A stretch of 64,000 bases of DNA from NCBI RefSeq assembly GCF_000090795.2, contig NW_003546330.1, positions 182,638-246,637 of the forward strand, given 5' to 3'. This document shows, one piece after another, positions 36,821-47,228 of this stretch. The translations under genes were made by a program, and so were the position numbers. The DNA is from Amphimedon queenslandica. Taxonomy: Eukaryota > Porifera > Demospongiae > Haplosclerida > Niphatidae. Each line of letters starts with the position of its first letter. The first letter of the stretch is position 1. The notes beneath the pieces were generated by a model. It saw only the letters and a program-made list of their open reading frames with translations, ran no database searches and was not told where the DNA came from.

Positions 36821-38242
36821 ATGTCCTCTAGTTCTAGTAGCTTGCCTGAGAACTCTATCTGGGGTGAGTATTACTGCAGTATTGGAGGAGTGTGGTCTAT
36901 TGTGGAATGATTGGCGGCCATTCAGTGAGAGAATATCTTTCAACTGGCCGGTATCATCATACACTGTTTGGTATCCACCTTAAACTGACTGAAAGCCTTT
37001 TATTTCTGCTACCAGTCTGTGTCATACTCCACCATTGGTCTTTATCACTAATGATAGACCATCATTAACAATAAAGAACTGTATATGTAATTATATGATA
37101 ATTCATCTATTTTTCAATACAATATATATAACATGTTCATTTTTTGCTTTATTTTGCTAATCTTTCCCTCTTTCTTTCTCTCTCTTCAGATCTCTCTTTG
37201 TATGAGGTACAGCGTAAGCCTCATGATGTAGTAACTGATGGTTCGTTGCTAAGGATCAGCCCCAGGGCCCTGCACTCTGAGCTGATGTGTCCAATCTGTC
37301 TGGACCTCATGAAGAATGCACAAACTACAAAAGAGGTTAGAGAGAGGGAGAGAGAGGGGGGGGGAAGAGAGAGAATTTGTTTTTCAATTCAGCTTTACTT
37401 ATTTGGAATTCCTTCATGAATAATTGATGAACATAATTATATTTAATCATCATCATCATTATTCATTTATTCATTTATTAGTGCTTGCATCGTTTCTGTC
37501 AAGAGTGTATCATCACTGCCCTGAGGAGTGGGTAAGACTCCCTAATATTGTGTATAGCCAAGAGTGGTCTGTGACATGTGTGTTCATGCTATCTTGTAGC
37601 ATGTTACATATAGCATATGGACATTGTTTTCTGTAAATATTAATAGTGTTTCTTAATGTTTCTTTAGTAATAAAGAGTGTCCTACTTTCTGTAAATATTA
37701 ATAGTGTTTCTTTATGTTTCTTTAGTAATAAAGAGTGTCCTACTTTCTGTAAATATTAATAGTGTTTCTTTATGTTTCTTTAGTAATAAAGAGTGTCCTA
37801 CTTTCTGTAAATATTAATAGTGTTTCTTTATGTTTCTTTAGTAATAAAGAGTGTCCTACTTGTCGAAAGAAGTTAGCTTCAAAACGTTCGTTGAGGTCTG
37901 ATCCCAACTTTGATGCACTCATTGCCAAGGTAGCTAACCATTATTAATTATAATAATTATTATATTTTATTTAATTTTTATTAGATTTATCCAAACAGAG
38001 ATGAGCTCCTTCAGCAACAGGTCAGTGATCTCCATTCTTCATTTTCTTATTAATTATTATTATTAATATTATTATTATTAATATTGTACACTCCTTACTT
38101 CATAGGATAAGCCGAGACTAACATTCCACCAGTCATTGCAATATTTATCAACTAGAAAGGTAACAAAGAGAGAGAGAAGTCAATAATTAATTTTATTTTT
38201 TTTTATTTTAGAGAAGAGCTGACACTCCACAAGGTGGCACAA

Positions 38243-38273
<31 letters not shown>

Positions 38274-38489
38274 TATTATTATTAGATGTCCCCAGTACTG
38301 TTGCTTCAGTCAGTAATACTCCATCNNNNNNNNNNACTCCTTACTTCATAGGATAAGCCGAGACTAACATTCCACCAGTCATTGCAATATTTATCAACTA
38401 GAAAGGTAACAAAGAGAGAGAGAAGTCAATAATTAATTTTTTTTTTTTTTTATTTTAGAGAAGAGCTGACACTCCACAAGGTGGCACAA

Positions 38490-38526
<37 letters not shown>

Positions 38527-39549
38527 TATTATTATTATTATTAGATGTCCCCAGTACTGTTGCTTCAGTCAGTAATACTCCATCGCCAAACACGAAAGTA
38601 CAAAAAATACAGCAACAAGAAACTAACGGTATAAGAAAAAGGGAGGAAGGGGAGAGGGAGAGGGAGGGGAGGGAGGGAGGGAGGGGGAGAGGGAGAGGAA
38701 GGGAGAGGGAGGGAGGAAGGGGAAGAGGGAGAGGAAGGGGAGGGAGGGAGGGAGGGAGGGAGAGAGAGGGAGGAAGGGAGGGAGGGAGGGAGAGGGAAGG
38801 AGGGAGGGAGAGGGAGGGAGGGAGGGAGAGGTTAAATAAGTTCATTATTATCAGATGAAGAAGTTGAACTGATTGAGAATACCTCCACCAGTCAAGAGGA
38901 AGAGAAAGAGGTAATTAGGGGGAGTGGTTTTTATTAATTAGAGGGATGGGCTAGTATTAATTAGAGGGATGGGCTTATATTAGTTTATTAATAGGTGCGT
39001 CTTGAGTTTCAGTTGAGGCCACACCCTTCAGATGATTCTGTTGCATCTTTGGATATTCGTAATTTAGCAACTTCACCTGGTGCCACTGGTCAGTCAATAT
39101 ACTGAGTTATACTAAGAGTATACTGATTTACTCTAGTTGCTCATATTACCAAGTTCCTGTCATTGGTCCAAAGCCCAGATTCATCAATCAATGATAATAA
39201 TAATGATAATAAAGGTAATAATCATCATTATTAATAGTAATAATGATAATAATCAAGTTTTTTAGCATAGCACTGTGCCTCTTGTCAGTAAAATTTTTAT
39301 AAATAATTATTTTATGAAGCTGCAAAAATACCCTGTACAAGCAAAAAGACTTATATACATGTTCTTATGTTGCGTAGAAAGTTTGAACTCATTTTGATCA
39401 GATTTGGATTTTTTGTAATTTCTAAAGTTGTTCCAAAATTGGACGAAAGTCCCTGTACTATAGTATGTGGTCTCGGGCCAAATTGAAAAGGAGGGAATTA
39501 CCCTTTTTGATATAATACAGGCAGTGACACTAGCACTTTTAATATGAAC

Positions 39550-39592
<43 letters not shown>

Positions 39593-39911
39593 AGGTTCCT
39601 TCAGTATATCAACTCAGCTGGGATCTGATGAATATATAGTAAGTACAGTGGGTGGGCAGGGCAACGGGCAATTATATAACAACTATTTTTGTATTTTTAA
39701 TAGAAACTGTCTGAGTCTACAAGTTTGAAACAAATCTGTGAGAATGTAAGTTGTAACTATTAATAACTACACAATCATTAATAACCATTAATAACTGTTA
39801 ATGGCTATTAATAACTATTGCTCTTCTTTCTCCTAGTTTTGGACTCCTGGAGAAAAAATGATGTTATATTTTTCGTCCGTTCCAAACGAGACAACAGCTG
39901 CAACTAAATAA
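36821..39911 (+). CDS. RNF2: Polycomb RING1/RING2 E3 ubiquitin ligase
   Basis: Fourteen exons: 36821-36863, 37190-37335, 37482-37531, 37842-37929, 37985-38020, 38352-38405, 38459-38480, 38545-38628, 38855-38910, 38995-39088, 39137-39214, 39595-39638, 39704-39745, 39837-39911; 303 aa. The start [14 protein letters not shown] joins [18 protein letters not shown]. The C3HC4 RING is complete ([60 protein letters not shown]), followed by a variable linker. A C-terminal RAWUL domain ([44 protein letters not shown]) mediates CBX/RYBP binding in relatives. RING1/RNF2 is the H2A-ubiquitinating core of PRC1. Exons 6-8 also occur before the N gap (38106-38159, 38212-38233, 38284-38325), an assembly duplication; I used the complete copy. 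Sponges probably have one gene, so the symbol stands for RING1/RNF2 jointly. Confidence 0.93.
37631..37841 (+). repeat. 58-bp tandem repeat carrying repeated splice acceptors
   Basis: Copies begin at 37631, 37689, 37747 and 37805 (CTGTAAATATTAATAGTG). Each ends TTTCTTTAG followed by TAATAAAGAGTGTCCTACTT, the first 20 nt of RING2 exon 4. Only the last (exon start 37842) continues into real coding sequence; the first three, at 37668, 37726 and 37784, are followed by TTCT|GTAAAT. Confidence 0.95.
38092..38580 (+). repeat. Duplicated segment flanking an assembly gap
   Basis: Sequence 38092-38325 (RING2 exons 6, 7 and the start of 8) is repeated almost exactly at 38337-38580, differing mainly in T-run and (TTA)n lengths. 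This is the pattern expected when two reads or haplotypes are not merged across a gap. Confidence 0.9.
38326..38335. other. Assembly gap (10 N)
   Basis: Ten Ns; the only ambiguous bases seen in the window. Confidence 1.
38640..38832 (+). repeat. G-rich (GGGA/GGGAGA)n minisatellite in RING2 intron 8
   Basis: Almost 190 bp of purine with many GGG and GGGG runs on the sense strand, including six or more GGGAGGGAGGGA blocks. It could form G-quadruplexes in the transcript. It occupies most of intron 38629-38854. Confidence 0.95.
39295..39495 (-). repeat. Single copy of the ~177-bp repeat family in RING2 intron 11
   Basis: 'atgttcttatgttgcgtaga', 'aagtttgaactcattttgat' and 'ggacgaaagtccctgtacta' match the 3.4-4.0 kb block in the same orientation. 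Confidence 0.85.
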
Positions 39912-40075
39912 ATGGACTATTTGAAAGCAAACTTGTTAATAAATAATAAATAATAATAATAAATTATTAATAAATATCTGTGCTTTAATTATCTGTTTGG
40001 TTTTATTCATGTTCACCTCATTAATATTCATTATTATGAGCAGTAATTAATTAAACTCCACAGCAACTCTTGATC

Positions 40076-43000
40076 ATGATGTTTCTTGCTGCGGTTCTAC
40101 TCTCTTCTCTCTCTCTTGCTCTATCCCTGGACTCAAGACCAAAGGATATTTATTTCTCTTACATAACTACAGCCACTGGGCCCTTCCTTAGCTCTGGTGC
40201 TCTACCAATCATTGACTATGCACTGGATGAAATTAACAAGAATGAAGACATTCTTACCAACTATACACTCTCTTATGGTGAAGTAATGGACTCCAAGGTA
40301 AAGAAACAGGATTACATCACATTTAATGATGATGATTTTATTATTTAGTGTCAATGGAAGAGATCTGTTGATGTTTTTATGGATCAGTTTCTGAATAAAT
40401 CAAAGTTCACTTATTTATCATTGATTGGCTGTGGATGCAACATAGCTACTCAGCCAGTAGCTGACATCAGTCACTATTGGAGTATACCTCAAGTAAAGGA
40501 TATAGATACTTGCATGATACATTGTTTTTAATGGACTGCATCAGTGCTCTCTCTCTCTTCCAATAGATTGAGTTTGCATCTTCCTCAAGCAGTTTGTGTC
40601 ATCAGACTGTGTGTAAGAGCTTCTTCCAATCAGTGGGGTCATTCCAGTTCATTGCTTCATCTTTAGTTAGTCTAGCAGTAGAAATGGAGTGGAGGCAGTT
40701 TGCAGTTTTAACTGAAGACAATGTCTACTTTACTGTAGTTAGTCACATTCATATTCTGCATGTATATACAGAATCATCCTACTGAATGCACAATGGTTGC
40801 AACAGTTTCCTTTAGTATTTTATGAACTATAACTTGTTCTAGCATGTTTGCATTGTAAATGAGTGCTAAATGGTGCTGATGGTGTAGGTCTTCACTGTGC
40901 GGATTGTTGTTCTTTTACTTTTAGATAACACAACAATTGAATGAACTGTTTACCAATAATGAAATTAACATTGATTCATCAATATTGCTCACAAATAATA
41001 ATAATAACAATTACAGGAACTTCTTTAATTGGGTTAGTAATCAATAAATAAATAAAATGATAATTGTTATTAACAGACAAATGGAGCTGTTCAAAGACTA
41101 ATATTCATCAATACATACAGTCCATTAGCTTATCAAATACTATGTGAGGTCAGTATAGTCATACTCTAATGATAACTATCCATTCATTGCTGCTAAGGGT
41201 TACAAGAATAAGATGCTCTATCCAGAGTATGTGTGGATTACATATGATAATTATCATGATGACTGGTGGGCGGTGAACACTAAATGTGACCCATCAGAAA
41301 TGAAGAATATGATCAATGGGAGCCTGAGTATAATACCTGAGGATTATTATCCACTGCTCAATGAATCATACAATCAAACTATTAGTGGCCTAGTAAGATC
41401 TACTTGTATTATCATTAACATTCCCTCAATAGTCTCCTGCATTATTCCATAGTGCATATGCTAATATTAGCCAACAAGGCTACACTCATCAACCAGTGAC
41501 TAGCCTCTCTGGATCAGCTTATGACACTCTCTGGCTATTGGCCCTAGGACTGAATGAGGCAGCACTGAGAACAGCTAGTGGTGATGATACTGGATGCACA
41601 TCAGTGAGTGGCTCACTGGTTCCATTGGAAAGGTTCAGCTATCAGAATAAGAAGATGGGCTGTGTCCTACAGGAGAGCATTGCTCAAGTGACTTTCAATG
41701 GAATAACAGTAAGGAATCACCCATTCACTTATACTGTATACTGTTACTGTATTGCAGGGTCCTTTTGAATTCAATGAAGACAGAGGCAGAGACACTAATA
41801 GCATAATTACATTTCAGTATAGAATAAACTACAGTAAATTATTAATGCACAAGCAAAGAATTAATTTTTCATGAATAGATGGAGAGCTGGTGAAGGTACC
41901 AGTTATAAGAACGAGTCACGATGACATCACTAATAGCAGTAACATTAACTTTATACAAAGTGTTTACAGAATATGGGGACGTAAGTGTCATCACATCATC
42001 ATCATCATCATCGTTGTTGTTGTTGTAGGTATTCCTTATGATGGGTATCCAACTGAGAGAATTGTTGTACTTGCACCAGCTCTGAGAATACTCTTTAGCG
42101 TTTTGACCTTTTTTGGAATTATTTTTGCTGGTGGATGCTTGTTCATTAACACTTGCTGCAGAAAGGAAAAGTAACCAACAGCCTCAACATGTCTTCATTG
42201 ACAGTATCTAATGCATTCCTTCTCCCTCAGGGTCACTAAACTGTCCAATGTTAAAATAAATGTAGTCCTTCTCTTTGGCTGCACTGTGCTATACTCCACT
42301 GGCCCACTGTACACTAGCTCATTCAGTGGCTTCAATGAAACACTGCAACAATCAGTTCTATGCAATGTAGGTCCTTGTTTATTTATTTATTTATTTGTTT
42401 GTTTATTTATAGTTCAGAGTTTGGGTTTTTTCTATCGGGTACATGCTCTCATTCACAGTTATAATGGCCAAAGCTTGGAGGGTATATTACACTTTTAACA
42501 ATGAAAATAAAGTCAGTTACAGTTCATCCAATCACAGCCTCATCTACTTCACAGAATGTTAAAGATTGGATGCTGTATCTCATAATACTGATACTATCAA
42601 TAATTGATGTCTTTATTATATTTGTTGAAGCAGTTAATCCTCAAACTAGAATTAATGCTAAAATACTTTATGATGGACAAATAATCACTGAGGTGAGACT
42701 CGTACTACTACTATTCATTCCCCAGTCATTCTCTAATAGAACAGCACAGTAGTGAAGGAATATTACTTTGAATGTACAAGGAACAAGATTATAGTGGCCA
42801 CATCATTGAGCTACAGATCATTCCTTCAGTTGATGTGTATCTTCTTTGTTTATCACACAAGAAGAGTTGAAGTCTCAGCACTCAACGAAGCCAAACAAAC
42901 CTCAGTCATTATATATACCAACAGTATCTTCATGGTACTCTATGGAGTGATTCAATTTACACTTGATCATGAGATAAATTCAGTTTTGATACCAGTAACA

Positions 43001-45475
43001 CTAATACTCCAACCAACACTGTTTCTAGCAATGATATTCATACCCCTGGTAAGTTTAATAATTATTAATTGTTTTTTATTGTTGTTTTTGTTGCTAGTTG
43101 CTATTAATATACATTGGGGATCGTTATTTTGCTAAAAGTGAGACTGAAGGACATTCAAACAATATCAGTTCAAATGATGAGGAAAATACACAAATGAATA
43201 AAAAGGAAACGACAGCAAAACTACAAGCAAGAATCAAAGAATTGGAAAATGAAGTAACTGAAATGTCAATGACAATGAGACGAGTAAGAACATTAGTATA
43301 TGTATCAAAAAATGTAATAAAATTTGGGGATGATTTTTGAGCCATTTTTTGAAAAAAACCATGGGCCATAGCTTTGGGTATTTTTCAGAATTTTGGCATT
43401 TTCTTAAAATGGTCGTAACTTGAAAATTTGAAATTGGAATCAGCTCAAACTTTCTACACAGCATAAGGACATCAATATGTATTGGAAAATATAATAAAAA
43501 TTTGAGTTGATTTTGGAGCCATTTTTTGGATAAAACCATGGACTATATAACCTTGGGTATTTTTCAGAATTTTGGCATTTAAAAAAATGGTTGTAACTTG
43601 AAAAATTAAAGTCGGAATCAGCTCAAACTTTCTACACAGCACAAGGACATCAATGTATATCAGAAAATGTAATAAAAATTAGGAGAAATTTTGGAGCCAA
43701 TTTTTAGAAAAAACCATGGGCTATAATAGCCTTGAGAATTTTGGCATTAAAAAAAATGGTCGTAACTTGAAAATTTGAGGTCGGAATCAGCTCAAACTTT
43801 CTACACAGCATAAGGACATCAATATGTATCCGAAAATGTAATACAAATTTGAGTTGATTTCGGAGCCATTTAAAAAAAAAACCATGGGCTATAGCCTTGG
43901 GTATTTTTCAGATTTTTGGCGTTTTCTTAAAATGGCCGTGACTCGAAAAATTGAAGTCGGAATAAGCTGAAACTTTCTACACAACATTAGGACATCAATA
44001 TGTATCAGAAAATTTAATAAAAATTTGGGGTGATTTCGGAGCCATTTTTTGAAAAAAAACCATGGGCTATAGCCTTGGGTATTTTTTTAGATTTTTGATG
44101 TTTTCTTAAAATGGCCATAACTCAAAAAATTGAAGTCGGAATCAGCTCAAACTTTCTAGACAGCATAAGGACATCAATATGTATCAGAAAATTTAATAAA
44201 AATTTGGGGTGATTTCGGAGCCATTTTTTGGAAAAAACCATGGGCTATAGCCTTGGGTATTTTTTAGATTTTTGACGTTTTCTTAAAATGGCTGTAACTC
44301 AAAAAATTGAAGTCGGAATCAGCTGAAACTTTCTACACAACATTAGGACATCAATATGTATCAGAAAATTTAATAAAAATTTGGGGTGATTTTGGAGCCA
44401 TTTTTTGGAAAAAACGATGGGCTATAGCCTTGGGTATTTTGTAGATTTTTGACGTTTTCTTAAAATGGCCGTAACTCAAAAAATTGAAGTCGGAATCAGC
44501 TGAAACTTTCTACACAACATTAGGACATCAATATGTATCAGAAAATTTAATAAAAATTTGGGGTGATTTCGGAGCCATTTTTTGAAAAAAAACCATGGGC
44601 TATAGCCTTGGGTATTTTTTTAGATTTTTGATGTTTTCTTAAAATGGCCATAACTCAAAAAATTGAAGTCGGAATCAGCTCAAACTTTCTAGACAGCATA
44701 AGGACTTCAATATGCATCAGAAAATTTAATAAAAATTTGGGGTGATTTCGGAGCCATTTTTTGGAAAAAACCATGGGCTATAGCCTTGGGTATTTTTTAG
44801 ATTTTTGATGTTTTCTTAAAATGGCTGTAACTCAAAAAATTGAAGTCGGAATCAGCTGAAACTTTCTACACAACATTAGGACATCAATATGTATCAGAAA
44901 ATTTAATAAAAATTTGGGGTGATTTTGGAGCCATTTTTTGGAAAAAACGATGGGCTATAGCCTTGGGTATTATTTAGATTTTTGACGTTTTCTTAAAATG
45001 GCCGTAACTCAAAAAATTGAAGTTGGAATCAGCTGAAACTTTCTACACAGCATAAGGACATCAATTTATATCAGAAAATGTAATAAAAATTAGGAGAAAT
45101 TTCAGACCCATTTTTTAGAAAAAATCATGAACTATAGCCTTGGGTATTTTTCAGAATTTTGGGCATTTAAAAAATGGGCAAAACTTGAAAAATTAAAGGC
45201 GAATTGGCTTAAACTTTCTACACAGCATAAGTACATGTGTATGCATTAGAAAAAATTACAAAAATGAAAAATTCTCTCCTTTTTCAATTTCAGTAAAATT
45301 TGGCCAAAGGCCTTGTACAATAGTCCATGATAGTGATGGTATCATTCCATTAATAATGTGAGGTTTACTTCAATCAGTAAATTGTATGTATCTTTAGGTC
45401 AGTGTACTTAATCCTATTAACTTCGACTCCATCACTGAGGAGCAAAGCTACGTTGAAATCATTTACAACAATTAA
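40076..45475 (+). CDS. GABA-B-like class C G-protein-coupled receptor
   Basis: Sixteen exons: 40076-40297, 40349-40492, 40567-40734, 40925-41032, 41077-41148, 41198-41392, 41433-41708, 41758-41833, 41879-41980, 42029-42170, 42231-42366, 42413-42511, 42555-42692, 42740-43048, 43098-43283, 45398-45475; 816 aa. Signal peptide MMFLAAVLLSSLSLALS; a Venus-flytrap ligand domain to ~residue 450 (FLSSGALPIIDYALDEIN, YLSLIGCGCN, SFQFIASSLVSLAVEMEW, SGSAYDTLWLLALGLNEA); then seven helices. The GABA-B signatures are TM3/ICL2 SFTVIMAKAWRVYYTF, TM4 WMLYLIILILSIIDVFIIF and TM6-7 LYGVIQFTLDHEINSVLIP. There is no mGluR-type Cys-rich domain, and the tail has a coiled coil (ARIKELENEVTEM) like GABA-B subunits. 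The ligand is unknown. The 2.1-kb last intron is almost all satellite-like repeat. ORFs in other frames near 42419-42498 are shadows. Confidence 0.9.
43290..45310 (+). repeat. Satellite-like ~178-bp array with a 3-unit higher-order repeat, GABA-B-like last intron
   Basis: About eleven units with the same phrases as the 11-12 kb array. From about 43981 to 45050 the units fall into two consecutive copies of a three-unit block of ~534 bp. The diagnostic variants occur in the same order twice: 'acaacattaggacatc' / 'tctagacagcataagg' / 'aaaaaacgatgggctatag'. Flanking units are more diverged. Confidence 0.92.
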
Positions 45476-45706
45476 TTGATCATCAATTAGTTTGGAACAT
45501 CAAACAGCCAATATTAGTTTTGTTATTTTAATTAACATGTATCAATGTTGAAATAACCAGAAGACTATAGAGCATTAATAGACCACGCCTTCACGTACAT
45601 GAACACTTTGATCCAATTATTTCACAAGGTTGAGATTATAGAATGTAAAATTATTCATTTTAACAAAACAACAACAACAATATCGTCAATGAACAAACGT
45701 TTGTTG
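45476..45706. other. Convergent intergenic region, 231 bp
   Basis: Between the stops of the GABA-B-like gene and RPL32; holds both 3' ends. No further gene seen. Confidence 0.5.
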
Positions 45707-46194
45707 TTATTCATTCTCCTGTGTACGTAACCTGGCGTCTGGATTCAATACTCTTATATTCAGTTGAGCTGCTCTTCTGACTATAGTCTTCCGCTTCCTT
45801 GCAGAGACACGGTGAGCTATTTCAGCTGCATAACGTCTGTTGGACATCATTAGAATATCCAGCTCCTATCAATATTAATTAGTGGGTGTGGTCACTGATA
45901 TCGCTCACTTTAGCATGGTTCACTGTGAACTTGTAAAACCCATTAGGTAGTCTGTGCTTCGTCTTCCTGTTTGACCCATACCCAACGTTTGGCATCTTAC
46001 GAGCTCCTTTGTACTTACGCCTCACGCGATTGTCAATACCTTTAGGCTTCCTCCAGCTGGGCTGAGAGAGGATACACTTCACTTTACTAAGAATCAATGG
46101 TTACCTTGACCCGGAGGAACCTGTCACTCTGGAACCTAATGAAGTGCTTCCTTCTCTTCTTTACCGTTTCTATTGTTTTAAGTGGACGGACCAT
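45707..46194 (-). CDS. RPL32: 60S ribosomal protein L32
   Basis: Three exons, 46194-46105, 46061-45909, 45865-45707; 133 aa (human 135). The start [20 protein letters not shown] is followed by the family core [38 protein letters not shown] and [18 protein letters not shown], with end NPDARLRT. It is a structural component of the large ribosomal subunit (eL32). Introns are only 43 nt each, so they cannot host box C/D or H/ACA snoRNAs. A non-coding first exon (to 46279) joined across 46278-46210 is suggested by good donor and acceptor sites, with a 5'TOP-like tract upstream. Confidence 0.97.
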
Positions 46195-46307
46195 CTTGAA
46201 ATGCTGCAACTATAGAACCAGACAAGGGATAATGGAGTATTAGTAATAAATATTATAAAAGATTTATGAAGATTTTACCTTAGGCCTTCTCCTTCAACAA
46301 TACACGT

Positions 46308-46323
46308 GAATAAAAGAAAGAGG
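46308..46323 (-). promoter_or_regulatory. 5'TOP-like pyrimidine tract of RPL32
   Basis: The minus strand reads CCTCTTTCTTTTATTC just upstream of the inferred non-coding exon. Ribosomal-protein mRNAs in animals usually begin with C and a run of pyrimidines that confers TOR-dependent translation. The transcription start itself was not observed. Confidence 0.55.
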
Positions 46324-46506
46324 CCAGAGTGGGTGGGGTTCGGCATCACGTGACTATAAAATTAATTGCGGGAAAACTCAAATTCCAATAAATGTAATAA
46401 TATAAAACTTTAAACAATGAAATGAAATAATGAATAATGAATAATGAATAATGATGATAAATGAACAATAATATTATTGATGCAATAAAAATGGTTTCCC
46501 TTTCCT

Positions 46507-47187
46507 TCAGTTAGAGGAGTAGCTATTAATGTGTTCATAATAACTTGAGGGCAGCTCTACCGGATCAACTGGAGGGATGAAGGAGAGTCTATCCAGACAG
46601 AGGATCACTGGCCTAAACCCTATAACCAATTAATGGTGACCACACCCACCTATGAATATTAATTACTTGTTGAATTAATGAACGAAGATGGTAGATACAA
46701 GTCATTAATTAAAGTAGGATGGTTCACTAATAGTTTCATCCAGTCAGACAAATGATGTAAACTATAAGATAGAATGTGTTATTAATAACTATTAATAATG
46801 AGTAATGGTCATTAATTCAAAATTAGTAACATTCTTTAATATATAGAACTAACAAATACATGTACATGTACATGTATAACGAAAAGTTGGAATTTAAGAT
46901 GAATAAGGATTTGATGCTAATCCTTACTTGAACCCCTGAGCTATCAAGGACCTGAACTTCAAATCAGATGAATATTTACGGCAACTAGCAAATGCCTTCT
47001 CTGTCCGATGAATGACATTCAGTAACGTCTACAAGGAGGCGTGGTCTTTTTTGTCATAGTAACACAAAACATACCTTCTTTGGAGGTGTGGCATTATCCA
47101 TTGGAATACTGAAAGAGGAGGAGAGACGATTGTAAGGTTTCTCACAGACTTTAGAACCATTCTATGAATAACAATAATAACAACAAC

Positions 47188-47228
<41 letters not shown>

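Noticed and set aside
36717-36983. 88-aa ORF upstream of RING2
   Set aside because: It overlaps the true first exon in another frame and the following intron; no family resemblance.
38106-38325. Possible genuine exon duplication in RING2
   Set aside because: The near-identity of introns as well as exons, and the N gap between the copies, make an assembly artefact far more likely.
42211-42498. Frame reading FFYRVHALIHSYNGQSLEG after GABA-B-like TM2
   Set aside because: The acceptor at 42412 gives the frame FRVWVFSIGYMLSFTVIMAKAW, which matches class C receptor TM3; the other frame is a shadow.
45866-46104. snoRNA hosted in RPL32 introns
   Set aside because: The two coding introns are only 43 nt each, too short for a snoRNA.
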